A program made the position numbers and the translations under genes. Of a stretch of 51,684 nucleotides of DNA, positions 24,994 through 34,609 are shown piece by piece; positions within the stretch are counted from its first letter, which is position 1, and each line of letters opens with the position of its first letter. The notes under the pieces were generated by a model, which saw nothing but the letters and a program-made list of their open reading frames with translations, searched no databases and was not told the DNA's origin. Source of the DNA: Pseudomonadota bacterium (lineage in GTDB: Bacteria; Pseudomonadota; Gammaproteobacteria; Steroidobacterales; Steroidobacteraceae); contig CAUJIK010000014.1 of the NCBI GenBank assembly GCA_963205255.1, forward strand, positions 1 through 51,684, written 5' to 3'.

Positions 24994-26409
24994 TCAATAA
25001 CGATAGTGGTCCGTCTTGTACGGGCCTTCGGGGCTGACGCCGATATAGCGCGCCTGCTGGTCGGTCAGCCTGGTGAGCTTCACGTTCAGCGTCGCCAGCT
25101 GCAGCTTCGCCACCTTCTCGTCCAGGTGCTTGGGCAGCACATAGACGCCCACCTTGTACTTGCCCGGATTCGCATACAGCTCGATCTGCGCCAGCGTCTG
25201 GTTGGCGAAGGAAGAGCTCATCACGTAGGACGGGTGCCCGGTGGCGCAACCCAGGTTCACCAGCCGCCCCTCGGCCAGCAGGATGATGCGCTTGCCGTCG
25301 GCGAAGATGATGTGGTCCACCTGCGGCTTGATGTTCTCCCACTTGTACTGGCGCAGCGCGGCCACGTCGATCTCGTTGTCGAAGTGGCCAATGTTGCACA
25401 CGATGGCGTTGTTCTTCATCGCCTTCATGTGCTCGTGCGTGATCACGTGGAAGTTGCCGGTGGCGGTGACGAAGATGTCGCCCTGGCTCGCGGCCTCGTC
25501 CATGGTCACCACGCGGTAGCCTTCCATCGCCGCCTGCAGCGCGCAGATCGGGTCGATCTCGGTCACCCACACCTGCGCCGACAGTGAGCGCAGCGCCTGC
25601 GCCGAACCCTTGCCCACATCGCCGTAGCCCGCCACCACGGCGATCTTGCCGGCCACCATCACGTCGGTGGCGCGCTTGATGCCGTCGAGCAGCGATTCGC
25701 GGCAACCATAGAGGTTGTCGAACTTGCTCTTGGTCACCGAGTCGTTGACGTTGATGGCCGGGAACGCCAGACGCCCTTCCTTGTGCATCTGGTAGAGGCG
25801 ATGCACGCCGGTGGTGGTCTCTTCGCTGACGCCCTTCACGTGCTTCAGGCGCGTGGAATACCACTTCGGGTCGGTGGCGAGCTTGGCCTTGATCGACTTG
25901 AACAGCGAGGTCTCCTCCTCGCTGGCCGGATGCGCGAGCACCGACTGGTCTTCCTCGGCCTTGGCGCCCAGGTGCAGCAGCAGCGTCGCGTCGCCGCCAT
26001 CGTCGAGGATCATGTTGGAGTAGCCGCCATCGGTCCACTCGAAGATGCGGTGCGTGAATTCCCAGTACTCATCCAGCGACTCGCCCTTGTAGGCGAACAC
26101 CGGCGTGCCGCGCGCGGCGATGGCGGCCGCTGCATGGTCCTGGGTGGAGAACACATTGCACGAGGCCCAGCGCACCTGCGCACCCAGGGCCTGCAGCGTC
26201 TCGATCAGCACCGCGGTCTGGATGGTCATGTGCAGCGAGCCGGTGATGCGCGCGCCGCGCAGCGGCTGCGTGGCCTCGTACTCCTTGCGGATCGACATCA
26301 GGCCGGGCATTTCGCCCTCGGCGATGTTGATCTCCTTGCGGCCCCAGTCGGCGAGGGTTAGATCGGCCACGCGGAAATCGCCGCTGGCGGGTTTGATTGC
26401 TGCGTTCAT
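24994..26409 (-). CDS. ahcY: S-adenosylhomocysteine hydrolase
   Basis: Cleaves S-adenosylhomocysteine to adenosine and homocysteine. The 471 residues begin [23 protein letters not shown] 26409 is chosen because GGAGAG lies seven bases upstream, rather than an in-frame ATG at 26427. Family signatures: [27 protein letters not shown], the NAD motif [25 protein letters not shown] and the C-terminal YKTDHYRY that closes the NAD site of the partner subunit. The gene follows an SAH riboswitch and metK, so it should be turned on when SAH accumulates. Confidence 0.98.
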   Translation of the reverse strand: MNAAIKPASGDFRVADLTLADWGRKEINIAEGEMPGLMSIRKEYEATQPLRGARITGSLHMTIQTAVLIETLQALGAQVRWASCNVFSTQDHAAAAIAARGTPVFAYKGESLDEYWEFTHRIFEWTDGGYSNMILDDGGDATLLLHLGAKAEEDQSVLAHPASEEETSLFKSIKAKLATDPKWYSTRLKHVKGVSEETTTGVHRLYQMHKEGRLAFPAINVNDSVTKSKFDNLYGCRESLLDGIKRATDVMVAGKIAVVAGYGDVGKGSAQALRSLSAQVWVTEIDPICALQAAMEGYRVVTMDEAASQGDIFVTATGNFHVITHEHMKAMKNNAIVCNIGHFDNEIDVAALRQYKWENIKPQVDHIIFADGKRIILLAEGRLVNLGCATGHPSYVMSSSFANQTLAQIELYANPGKYKVGVYVLPKHLDEKVAKLQLATLNVKLTRLTDQQARYIGVSPEGPYKTDHYRY

Positions 26410-26439
26410 GTCTTGACTCTCCATCATGATGGGTGAAGA

Positions 26440-26514
26440 GAGCGCCGTTCACGAACCTGGCCGCCCCCGCCGAGCCTCACGCCCCTCTTGGGACGCTGCA
26501 GCGCTCCTCGGCGG
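26440..26514 (-). promoter_or_regulatory. SAH riboswitch upstream of ahcY
   Basis: On the minus strand, P1 is formed by CCGCCGAG (26514-26507) and CTCGGCGG (26474-26467), a perfect eight-base stem. The conserved strand GAGCGCTGCAGCG follows the first arm. Its GAGCGC pairs with GCGCTC at 26445-26440, forming the pseudoknot that closes the SAH pocket. Between P1 and the pseudoknot lies GGGGCGGCCAGGTTCGTGAA. This layout and the immediate link to ahcY match the SAH riboswitch class. The aptamer begins 15 bases after the metK stop and ends 30 bases before the ahcY ATG. The class activates expression when SAH binds. Confidence 0.92.
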
Positions 26515-26529
26515 ATACGGCCTTGAAAA

Positions 26530-27708
<1,179 letters not shown>

Positions 27709-27716
27709 GTGTGTTC

Positions 27717-28673
27717 CTACTGAAACTGGCCGAACAGGCTTTCATAACGGGCGATGAACTCGCCGCGCGTGAAGTGGTGATTCTGCGTGCCGCGCGATTC
27801 GATCTTCAGCGAACCCATCAACGAGGCGATGCGGCCGGTCTGCTCCCAGCTGTAGCCATGCAGCAGGCCGTGGATCAGCCCGGCGCGGTAGGCATCGCCG
27901 CAGCCGGTGGGATCGACCACGGAGCGCGCCGGCGCGGTGGGAATGTGCAGCTGCCTGCCGTCGGTGTGGATCAGCGAACCTTCGCTGCCCCGGGTGATGA
28001 TGAGCGCAGCGACCTTCGACGCCACTTCGGCCTCGTTCCAGCCGGTGCGCTCGGTCATCAGGCTCCATTCGTATTCGTTCACCGTGACCCAGGTGGCCTG
28101 GCTGATGAACTGGCGCAGGTCCTCGCCGCCGAACATGGGCAGGCCCTGCCCCGGATCGAAGATGAAGGGAAGCCCCAAGGCCGCGAACTGTGCAGCGTGC
28201 TGGATCATGCCGTCCCGGCCGTCCGGCGCCACGATGCCCAGCGCGATGCGGCTGGCATCCCCCACCTCGTTGAGGTGTGACTGACCCATGGCGCCCGGAT
28301 GGAACGCCGTGATCTGGTTGTTGTCCAGGTCGGTGGTGATGAAGGCCTGACCGGTGTGCTCATCGGTGAGCACGCGGATGTGTTCACGCGGCACACCATG
28401 CCGGTCCAGCCACTGCGCATAGGGGCCGAAATCGTGGCCCACCGTGGCCATCACCTGCCCCACATCGCCCAGCAGCTTGAGGTTGTAGGCGATGTTGCCC
28501 GCGCAGCCGCCGAACTCGCGCCGCATCTGCGGCACGAGGAAGGACACGTTCAGCATGTGCAGCTTGTCGGGCAGCAGATGGTTCTTGAACTGGTCCTGGA
28601 ACACCATGATGGTGTCATAGGCCATGGAGCCGCAGATCAGCGCATGGCCGCTCTTCAGCACGGGCTGCTTCAT
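27717..28673 (-). CDS. PfkB-family kinase, probable adenosine kinase
   Basis: Ribokinase-fold sugar or nucleoside kinase of 318 residues. The N-terminal pattern [13 protein letters not shown] and [15 protein letters not shown] are PfkB signature 1; [16 protein letters not shown] near residue 260 is signature 2, containing the catalytic Asp and the anion hole. It lies between ferredoxin and metK in the same operon. Because AhcY releases adenosine, a kinase that converts adenosine to AMP would pull the reaction forward; this is inference from context. The family also includes ribokinases and inosine kinases, so biochemical proof is needed for the substrate. Confidence 0.88.
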   Translation of the reverse strand: MKQPVLKSGHALICGSMAYDTIMVFQDQFKNHLLPDKLHMLNVSFLVPQMRREFGGCAGNIAYNLKLLGDVGQVMATVGHDFGPYAQWLDRHGVPREHIRVLTDEHTGQAFITTDLDNNQITAFHPGAMGQSHLNEVGDASRIALGIVAPDGRDGMIQHAAQFAALGLPFIFDPGQGLPMFGGEDLRQFISQATWVTVNEYEWSLMTERTGWNEAEVASKVAALIITRGSEGSLIHTDGRQLHIPTAPARSVVDPTGCGDAYRAGLIHGLLHGYSWEQTGRIASLMGSLKIESRGTQNHHFTRGEFIARYESLFGQFQ

Positions 28674-28680
28674 TGCCGTG

Positions 28681-28995
28681 TTACTCGTCGTCCGCGATGC
28701 GCAACTTCAGGCCGGCCAGTTCCCCGGTGAACTTGATCTGGCAGGACAGCCGGGAATTGGGCTGGTAGGTGGACAGATCCCGCAGCAGGTCGAGCTCGTC
28801 GGACTGCCGGGCCGGCAGGCGGTCGAACCACTCTGGATCGATGTAGACATGGCAGGTGGCGCAAGCGCACATCCCGCCGCACACCGCGGCGACGCCGTAT
28901 TCGAGGTCACGCAGGTTCTCCATCAGCGTGAAACCCGTTTTCGCATCGACGTCATGTTCGATGCCATCCCGATCCGTCACCTTGATCACCGCCAT
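28681..28995 (-). CDS. 2Fe-2S ferredoxin, adrenodoxin type
   Basis: The 104-residue electron carrier has the [2Fe-2S] ligands C39-x5-C45-x2-C48 in VCGGMCACATCHVYI and a fourth at LSCQIKF near 84. The C-terminal tail is acidic. This is the pattern of adrenodoxin-type ferredoxins that serve P450s, Fe-S assembly or hydroxylases. It is the first gene of the unit with pfkB, metK and ahcY. The partner is unknown; no P450 is in the window, but a ferredoxin-NADP reductase is at 50.3-51.3 kb. Confidence 0.92.
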   Translation of the reverse strand: MAVIKVTDRDGIEHDVDAKTGFTLMENLRDLEYGVAAVCGGMCACATCHVYIDPEWFDRLPARQSDELDLLRDLSTYQPNSRLSCQIKFTGELAGLKLRIADDE

Positions 28996-29062
28996 GAATC
29001 TCGCCCAGCCTCTGTACCGCGTTGGCGCGGGTAACAGTGTATTTTGCCGGCCTGGAGAGGAG

Positions 29063-29857
29063 TTATCCAGCGTCGAGCAAATGCGCCAGCGCCCAGAAGC
29101 GGTTCAGCAACGAAAAAAGGTGGCGCTGGGCGGCCAGTCGCGCGCGCGCGCCGGGGCCCAGCCCCGCGGCGTCGAGCAGCCGCGGCACATGCGGCTCGAG
29201 CTGCGGGTAATAGGTCAGCAGGCAGGCCAGGTCATAGGCCGGATCGGCAATCTGGGCATATTCCCAGTCCACGAAACGCAGCGGATCACCGATGCAATTG
29301 GACATCTGCAGATCGCCATGACAGATGGCGGCCGGCGCGCCGGAGCCCACCTCAGCCGCGGCGCGTTGCAGCAACTCGACCAGCCGCGCCGCCTCCTCCG
29401 CCCGTCGGGGCCACTGGTCTTCGATCCGCGATTGCTGCGCCAGGGCATATGCCTGGGGGTCGAAGGCAGCCACGCCCACAGGTACCGCCAGACCATGCAG
29501 CCGCGCAAGACGGTGCCCGAGATGATCGATGGCCGCCGTATCCTCAAGATCGGTCTCGCACCACAACCTGCCGTCGAGCCACTCCATGAGTATCCACGCG
29601 CCATCGGGGGCCGCGGCCAGCACTGGCGGCGCAAGATCCGCCGCCGCGGCCGCGCGATGACAGGCCAGCTCCCGCAGCGGGTCGGCTCCCGGCCGATGCA
29701 GCGGCGCCAGGCGCGTGCGCAGCACGAAGCGGCCGGCATCGGTCGCAAGGTAACGGATGTCATTGCAGCCACGGCCACCGGGCAGCGGACGCTGCGCAAG
29801 CGGCGGCCTGCCGTCCTCGCACCCGGGCACACAGGCGAGGACGGCTGGATCGATCAT
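29063..29857 (-). CDS. APH-fold kinase, probable thiamine kinase (ThiK-like)
   Basis: The 264-residue protein has the aminoglycoside-phosphotransferase fold: catalytic loop CHGDLQMSN and metal-binding DWEYAQIADPAYDLA. E. coli ThiK, which phosphorylates thiamine, is of this fold and of similar size. The start MIDPAVLACVPG at 29857 overlaps the stop of the PnuC-like gene by 4 bases. The third position in a TPP-riboswitch operon makes thiamine the likely substrate; choline or aminoglycoside kinases are alternatives without support here. Confidence 0.85.
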   Translation of the reverse strand: MIDPAVLACVPGCEDGRPPLAQRPLPGGRGCNDIRYLATDAGRFVLRTRLAPLHRPGADPLRELACHRAAAAADLAPPVLAAAPDGAWILMEWLDGRLWCETDLEDTAAIDHLGHRLARLHGLAVPVGVAAFDPQAYALAQQSRIEDQWPRRAEEAARLVELLQRAAAEVGSGAPAAICHGDLQMSNCIGDPLRFVDWEYAQIADPAYDLACLLTYYPQLEPHVPRLLDAAGLGPGARARLAAQRHLFSLLNRFWALAHLLDAG

Positions 29858-30429
29858 GCGGCAGGCAGCCCGCGCTGCTGGGTGCGCCATTGCCGCCGCC
29901 AGCTCACGAAGCCGGCCGCGGCGATACCCAGATAGATCAGGAACAGCAGCGCCACGACCGACAGCCCCTGCGCAGCAAACAGGTACAGCGACACCGCATC
30001 GATGCCGATCCAGTACAGCCAGTTCTCGAGTTTGGTCTGCGCCGTGAGCCAGCTGGCGAACAGGCCCAGCCCCGCCAGCAATGGATCGAGGAAGGGCCAG
30101 TCCGCCGCGCCACTGGCCCGCAGCAGCGGCGCGGCGGCCAGCGCCAGCAGCACGCAGGCGCCGATGGCCAGCAGATGATGGCGCCATGGCCACAGGCTGA
30201 TGGGCCGGTCGCCCGCTGGACGACCCCAGATCGACCAACCGTAGATGGCCATCAGCACATAGGCGAATTGCAGGCCCGCCTGCATGGGCAGACGCGCCTG
30301 CACGGCCAGCACCATCAACAGCACCGAACTCGCGCCCCCCGCCACCCAGCCCCAACGGCTGCGACGCATGATGAGGAGGATGTAGGCCAGGCCCAGCGCC
30401 GTGGCCACCCATTCGGTGGGTTCGCTCAT
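29854..30429 (-). CDS. pnuT: PnuC-family permease, probable thiamine transporter PnuT
   Basis: The 191-residue protein has about seven membrane segments and the PnuC signature ENWLYWIGIDAVSLYLF near 137-153. The MRRSRWGWVAGGASS and AIYGWSIWG stretches are also typical. PnuC proteins move vitamins by facilitated diffusion: PnuC nicotinamide riboside, PnuT thiamine. The TPP riboswitch upstream identifies thiamine. The start at 30429 overlaps the receptor stop by 4 bases (ATGA), and its stop overlaps the kinase start by 4 bases. The symbol is given from context. Confidence 0.88.
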   Translation of the reverse strand: MSEPTEWVATALGLAYILLIMRRSRWGWVAGGASSVLLMVLAVQARLPMQAGLQFAYVLMAIYGWSIWGRPAGDRPISLWPWRHHLLAIGACVLLALAAAPLLRASGAADWPFLDPLLAGLGLFASWLTAQTKLENWLYWIGIDAVSLYLFAAQGLSVVALLFLIYLGIAAAGFVSWRRQWRTQQRGLPAA

Positions 30430-32483
30430 CGTGGCGAGTAGCTGATCTTCACTCCCCACTGCCGGGGGTCGCCATTCTGGATGTAGCGCTTCTCCGCCCA
30501 GTCCGGCGGCTCGTTGGCAAAGAAGAAACCACGCACCGCATACTGCTCGTTGAAGAGATTGCGCACCCACAGGCTCGCGGACCAGCGATCGGTTTCGTAT
30601 CCCACCCGCAGGTTCATCAGCTGCCAGGCCGCCGCGCGCTCGTCATGGCTGGCGCTGAAATAGAAGCCATCGTTGATCTGCCAGTCGGCACGCGCGAAGA
30701 GGCCGCTGTGATGCTGCAGCTGCGCCCACAAGCCCAGCTGGTGTTGCGGCGCATGCGGCTGCTGGCGGCCATCGAGCACGCGGCCTTCCAGCGTGTAGTC
30801 GATGAAACGCGCCTCGAGCCACGCGGCATTGGCGCCCAGCGCAAGTTGCGGCAGTGCCTGCCAGCGCCACTGGCTTTCAAGGCCGTAGTTCTCGCCACGC
30901 GCCGCATTGTCGGTGAGCAGGATGAAGGTCAGCGGATCGGTGGGATCGGTCTGCACGGAGCTGGACACCTGCTGGTCGCCGCGCCGCATGTAGAACAGGC
31001 TGGTCTGCGAGGTGAGCCGGCCATCGGCGGAGCGCGTGCGCAGCCCCAGCTCGGCATTCCACAGGGACTCGGGATCGAAGGTGCGCCGCTCCGGTGGCAG
31101 CAGGATGCCGGTGTTGATGCCGCCGGCCTTGTAGCCGCGCGTCAGCGCCGCGTAGTAGTCGCGCCCATCGGCCGCATGCCAGGTCAGGGCAAGATGCCCG
31201 CCCGCCATGTTGTCCACCGGATCGGCGGCCAGTGCATTGCTGTCCCGGTAGCGCGCGTCGCGACGCTCCAGGCGCAACCCGGCGGAAAGGTTCAGGGCCG
31301 GCGACAGCGTGCGATCGATCTGGCCGTACAGCGCGGTATTGAGCGCGCGGTAGCTGCTGGCCAGTTCGCGATACACCTCGCCGTTGTAGAGGTCGAGGAA
31401 GGTGTAATCCTCGGTGAGCCGCAGCGCATAGACGCCAGTGACCCAGCGGGTGGCGCCGTTGCCGCCCGAGAGGCGAAGCTCCTGACTGAGGTTGCGGCGC
31501 TCACGGCCGATGTCCTCATAGAAGTCGTAAGGCCCGTTCTCGCCCCAGAGTTCGTCGTTGCCCCAGTCGCCATCGAATGCGTAGCGCGAATCGGCCCGCA
31601 GCAGCGTGGTCACGCTGCGCAGCGTGAGGCCTTCCCATCCGGTGTAATCGAAAGTCAGCGCCAGCGCGCGCGAACGCTGCGTATCCACGCCCGGGCGATC
31701 CGACTGTGTGATGCGGCTGTTGTCCAGCGACCAGGCGTCGTAGCCATTGTCGGAATCGGCCAGCAGCAGCGTGGCGTTGAGCTCGAGATGCTCGTTGAGC
31801 GCGCTGCGCAACTTCAGCCGTGCCAGGCTTTCATCGACACCGTTGGTTCCATCGCGGTCGAGGAATGCATTGCGGCGGAAGCCATCGCTGCGGTAGCGAT
31901 GCAGCCCCAGGCGCCAGGCCGTGCCCTCGCCCAGCGAATTGTTGACCACCAGCCCGCCACCGAAACTGCCGTAGTTGCCGGCCTCCAGCTCGCCGCCGAT
32001 GGCGAAGCCCTGCTGCGGCGCCTGCGAGCGCAGGCTGATGAGCCCGGCCAGCGCATTGGCGCCATAGGTGGTGCCCTGCGGCCCGCGCAGCACTTCGGCG
32101 CGCGCAAGATCGAACAGCGAGGCCGGCATGGCGATGCCGGAAAAATCGATGTCATCGATGAGGAAACCCACCGAAGGGTTCGGCGCGCCCTCGTACTGCT
32201 CCAGCTCACCGATGCCGCGGATCTGGAAATAGCGTGGCCGCGAAGTGCCGCCAGCGAAACCCAGATTGGGTATCTGGCCCAGCACATCACCGAAATGGGC
32301 AATGCCGGCGTCTTCCAGCGTGCGCGCATCCAGCACGCTGGCGCTGGCGGGCAGCCGCGACAATGGCGTCTGGAGGAGCTGGGCGGTGACCACGACCTCC
32401 TCGAGCTCATCGGCAGGCGCCGCGGCAATGCTGACAAATGGGAAAAGGCCGATGGCCAGGGCAGACAGACGAACGCGATTCAT
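30426..32483 (-). CDS. TonB-dependent outer-membrane receptor, probable thiamine uptake
   Basis: Outer-membrane beta-barrel of 685 residues. A signal peptide (MNRVRLSALAIGLFPFVSIA, cleaved about A21/A22) is followed by a TonB box-like EEVVVTAQ near 28-35. The plug domain has SVLDARTLEDAGIAHFGDVL and VLRGPQGTTYGANALAG, and the last strand ends in the aromatic WGVKISYSPR pattern. It is the first gene after the TPP riboswitch, with GGAGG before ATG 32483. Receptors of this context import thiamine or thiamine phosphates; the ligand is inferred only from the riboswitch and the downstream permease. Confidence 0.92.
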   Translation of the reverse strand: MNRVRLSALAIGLFPFVSIAAAPADELEEVVVTAQLLQTPLSRLPASASVLDARTLEDAGIAHFGDVLGQIPNLGFAGGTSRPRYFQIRGIGELEQYEGAPNPSVGFLIDDIDFSGIAMPASLFDLARAEVLRGPQGTTYGANALAGLISLRSQAPQQGFAIGGELEAGNYGSFGGGLVVNNSLGEGTAWRLGLHRYRSDGFRRNAFLDRDGTNGVDESLARLKLRSALNEHLELNATLLLADSDNGYDAWSLDNSRITQSDRPGVDTQRSRALALTFDYTGWEGLTLRSVTTLLRADSRYAFDGDWGNDELWGENGPYDFYEDIGRERRNLSQELRLSGGNGATRWVTGVYALRLTEDYTFLDLYNGEVYRELASSYRALNTALYGQIDRTLSPALNLSAGLRLERRDARYRDSNALAADPVDNMAGGHLALTWHAADGRDYYAALTRGYKAGGINTGILLPPERRTFDPESLWNAELGLRTRSADGRLTSQTSLFYMRRGDQQVSSSVQTDPTDPLTFILLTDNAARGENYGLESQWRWQALPQLALGANAAWLEARFIDYTLEGRVLDGRQQPHAPQHQLGLWAQLQHHSGLFARADWQINDGFYFSASHDERAAAWQLMNLRVGYETDRWSASLWVRNLFNEQYAVRGFFFANEPPDWAEKRYIQNGDPRQWGVKISYSPR

Positions 32484-32489
32484 ACCACT

Positions 32490-32577
32490 CCCTCCGCCGG
32501 TATTAACCGGATCAGGTTCAACGGGTCAGCCGGCGCATCCGGCATCTCAGGCTCAAGCGTGAGCCGCCCCAAGGTGA
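32490..32577 (-). promoter_or_regulatory. TPP riboswitch (THI element)
   Basis: On the minus strand the conserved blocks of the thiamine-pyrophosphate aptamer occur in order: CTTGGGGCGGC at the 5' end, CTGAGAT (32550-32544), ACCCGTTGAACCTGATC, and GGTTAATACCGGCGGAGGGA in adjoining pieces. The 3' end carries the GGAGG that also serves as ribosome-binding site of the receptor gene, so ligand binding probably blocks translation start. The order TPP aptamer, TonB receptor, PnuC-like, kinase is internally consistent. Confidence 0.95.
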
Positions 32578-32640
32578 GCGCGTATGTTAGCGTCACGGCC
32601 CTGCAATGCAAGCCGGCAACTCAAGGGAGCGGATGTAGCG

Positions 32641-33525
32641 ATGACGCGCAGCGTGGAAATTTTCCAGGTCGATGCCTTCACCCATGAGCGCTTCAGCGGC
32701 AATCCCGCGGGTGTGGTGCTGGGCGCGGAAATGCTCTCCGATGGAGAGATGCAGCTCATCGCGCGTGAACTCAACAATGGCGACACCGCCTTCGTCGGCG
32801 CGCCGCAGGGCGAGGATCACGACTTCACGGTGCGCTTCTTCACGCCGCACAAGGAGATGCCCTTCGTGGGCCATGCCACGCTGGCCGCGCACGCCGTGCT
32901 GCACGCGCGGGATCCGCGGCCGCTGCGGCGCCAGCTTGGCCGCAACGGCATCATCGAGGTGCGCGCGCTGGATGGTGGGCGCTTCTCGATACGCGCGCCC
33001 GCAACACCGCTGGGGCGCCGCCCGGATGCCGAAGAATGCGCAGACGTGCTGCACAACCTGGGCCTCGAGGCCAGGCATCTGGATCCGGCCTGCCCGATGC
33101 AGATCGTCGGCAGCGCCAGCACACGACTGCTGATTGGCCTTGCGCATGTCGAAGGTCTCGCCGGGGTCACGCCGCGATTGTCCGAACTGGCGCAGCTGTC
33201 GTCGCGGATCGGCGCCCAGGGCTATTTCCTGTTCGCGCGCCAGGGCGCGCCCGAAGGCTGCCTCACCGAATCGCGCATGTTCTGTCCGGCACTGGGCATC
33301 AATGAAGATCCGGCCAGCGGCAACGCGCACGGCATGCTCGGCTGCTACTTCGCTGCGCTGGGCCAACTGAGCGCATCGGGACGCTTCACCGGCGCGCAGG
33401 GCCGATTCATGAAGCGGCCCAGCCGCATCGATGTGGAGGTGGAACGCGACGCCAATGGAGTGGCGACGGCAACAAGCATCGCCGGCGGCGCCGTGGTCTT
33501 GTTTCAGGCGCGCATGTCGATCTGA
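32641..33525 (+). CDS. PhzF-family isomerase-like protein
   Basis: The 294-residue protein starts MTRSVEIFQVDAFTHERFSG and shows both halves of the PhzF fold, with NPAGVVL, RFFTPHKEMPFVGHATLAAH (the conserved His) and INEDPASGNAHG (the conserved ED). In PhzF the catalytic Glu lies in a SETxF segment; here it reads NNGDTAFV with Asp48. This may change activity. No phenazine genes are near; most family members outside phz clusters are uncharacterised epimerases. It is divergent from the thiamine operon with the TPP element between. Confidence 0.87.
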   Translation: MTRSVEIFQVDAFTHERFSGNPAGVVLGAEMLSDGEMQLIARELNNGDTAFVGAPQGEDHDFTVRFFTPHKEMPFVGHATLAAHAVLHARDPRPLRRQLGRNGIIEVRALDGGRFSIRAPATPLGRRPDAEECADVLHNLGLEARHLDPACPMQIVGSASTRLLIGLAHVEGLAGVTPRLSELAQLSSRIGAQGYFLFARQGAPEGCLTESRMFCPALGINEDPASGNAHGMLGCYFAALGQLSASGRFTGAQGRFMKRPSRIDVEVERDANGVATATSIAGGAVVLFQARMSI

Positions 33526-33550
33526 ACCCGCTGCGCCGCGTGTGCGCAGA

Positions 33551-34609
33551 TCACTCGGGAATCATGCCGGCATGCGTTCCATCCAGGGAAGGACTCTGTT
33601 GATCGACGATGCCGCGGAACACCAGATTGACCAGTGCGGTGTCGGCGGCAAGGCCGCTGCCCGGGCGTGCCAGATGGAGCATGGCGACGCCGCGCTGCGG
33701 CGACAGCCACAGACGCGCCCCCTCCTGCAGGTCGATGGCCACTGCATCGCGGGTGGCCGGCGGTTCATCGCCTGTGGTGGCCGCAGCTTCTGACAGCCAT
33801 GGCAGATGGCGCGCGGAATCGTCGCCACCGGCCAGCAAGTCGCGCGCCCATTGCGGTGAGACCACACGTGCGCCGGCATACTGCCCCTGCAGGATCAGAA
33901 GGTCTGCCAGACGCATCCAGTCCGCCGCCGCGGCGACGAAACAGCAGGTCACACGCGCACTGCCGGCATCATCCGCCTGCACGGCGGCATCGGCTGCGCC
34001 GATGGCGCTCCACACCTGGCTGGACAGCAGCTCCACCGAACGCAGATTCGCCGGCAGCGCTGCTTCAGCCGCGACCGGACGCGCCGAGAAATGAAACTTC
34101 GCCGCGCGTGACCAGGGATTGCGCCAGGCTTCCGGCGCGCCGGCATCCTGGTGCAACGCTGCCAGCGTCTGCTTCACGAAGACAGGTTCGATGTCGCCGG
34201 ATTCGGCCAGCGCCGCCCATGCCAGCGCCCAGGGCAAGGGCGAAAGCGTGCCGCCGGCCACCGGCGTGGCGGCGGATTGGCCCGCGCTGAAATACTCCGC
34301 GACGCGATGCCCGTGACGATGCAGCAGCACGACCTGCGCACCCTGCTGCCGCGCCAGCGCATGCATCGCCTCGATGGCCTCTGGCGCGATGTTTTCCGTG
34401 GCCGCATCGGCGCGCGGCGGAGCAAAGGCATCACCGCCAGCCACCTTCAGCGTGGGTGCGATGCGCGGCGCGGACAACCACGGACTGCCCGCCGCCGTCG
34501 CGGCCAGATAGCCGCGCCAGAAAGACGGACCTCCCGCGGTGAACAGCACCGCCAGCAACACGACGACCGCGGCCGGTATCCACTCCCTGGCTGACGGCCG
34601 GTATTTCAT
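33551..34609 (-). CDS. Membrane-anchored beta-lactamase-fold protein, probably inactive
   Basis: The 352-residue protein has an N-terminal membrane anchor or signal (EWIPAAVVVLLAVLFTAGG, residues 9-27). Its body follows the order of serine beta-lactamase/esterase-like proteins: HRHGHRVAEYFSAGQ, GTLSPLPWALAWAALAESGD in place of the SxxK helix, and the later segment DWMRLADLLILQGQYAGARVV. The serine helix reads SPLP, so the catalytic Lys is absent. ATG 34609 overlaps the stop of the ModF-like gene by 4 bases, so the two are coupled. The fold assignment is by pattern and moderately certain; function unknown. Confidence 0.6.
   Translation of the reverse strand: MKYRPSAREWIPAAVVVLLAVLFTAGGPSFWRGYLAATAAGSPWLSAPRIAPTLKVAGGDAFAPPRADAATENIAPEAIEAMHALARQQGAQVVLLHRHGHRVAEYFSAGQSAATPVAGGTLSPLPWALAWAALAESGDIEPVFVKQTLAALHQDAGAPEAWRNPWSRAAKFHFSARPVAAEAALPANLRSVELLSSQVWSAIGAADAAVQADDAGSARVTCCFVAAAADWMRLADLLILQGQYAGARVVSPQWARDLLAGGDDSARHLPWLSEAAATTGDEPPATRDAVAIDLQEGARLWLSPQRGVAMLHLARPGSGLAADTALVNLVFRGIVDQQSPSLDGTHAGMIPE

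Noticed and set aside
30645-32687. Plus-strand open frame of about 680 codons opposite the TonB receptor
   Set aside because: It crosses the TPP riboswitch and has composition typical of an antisense shadow.
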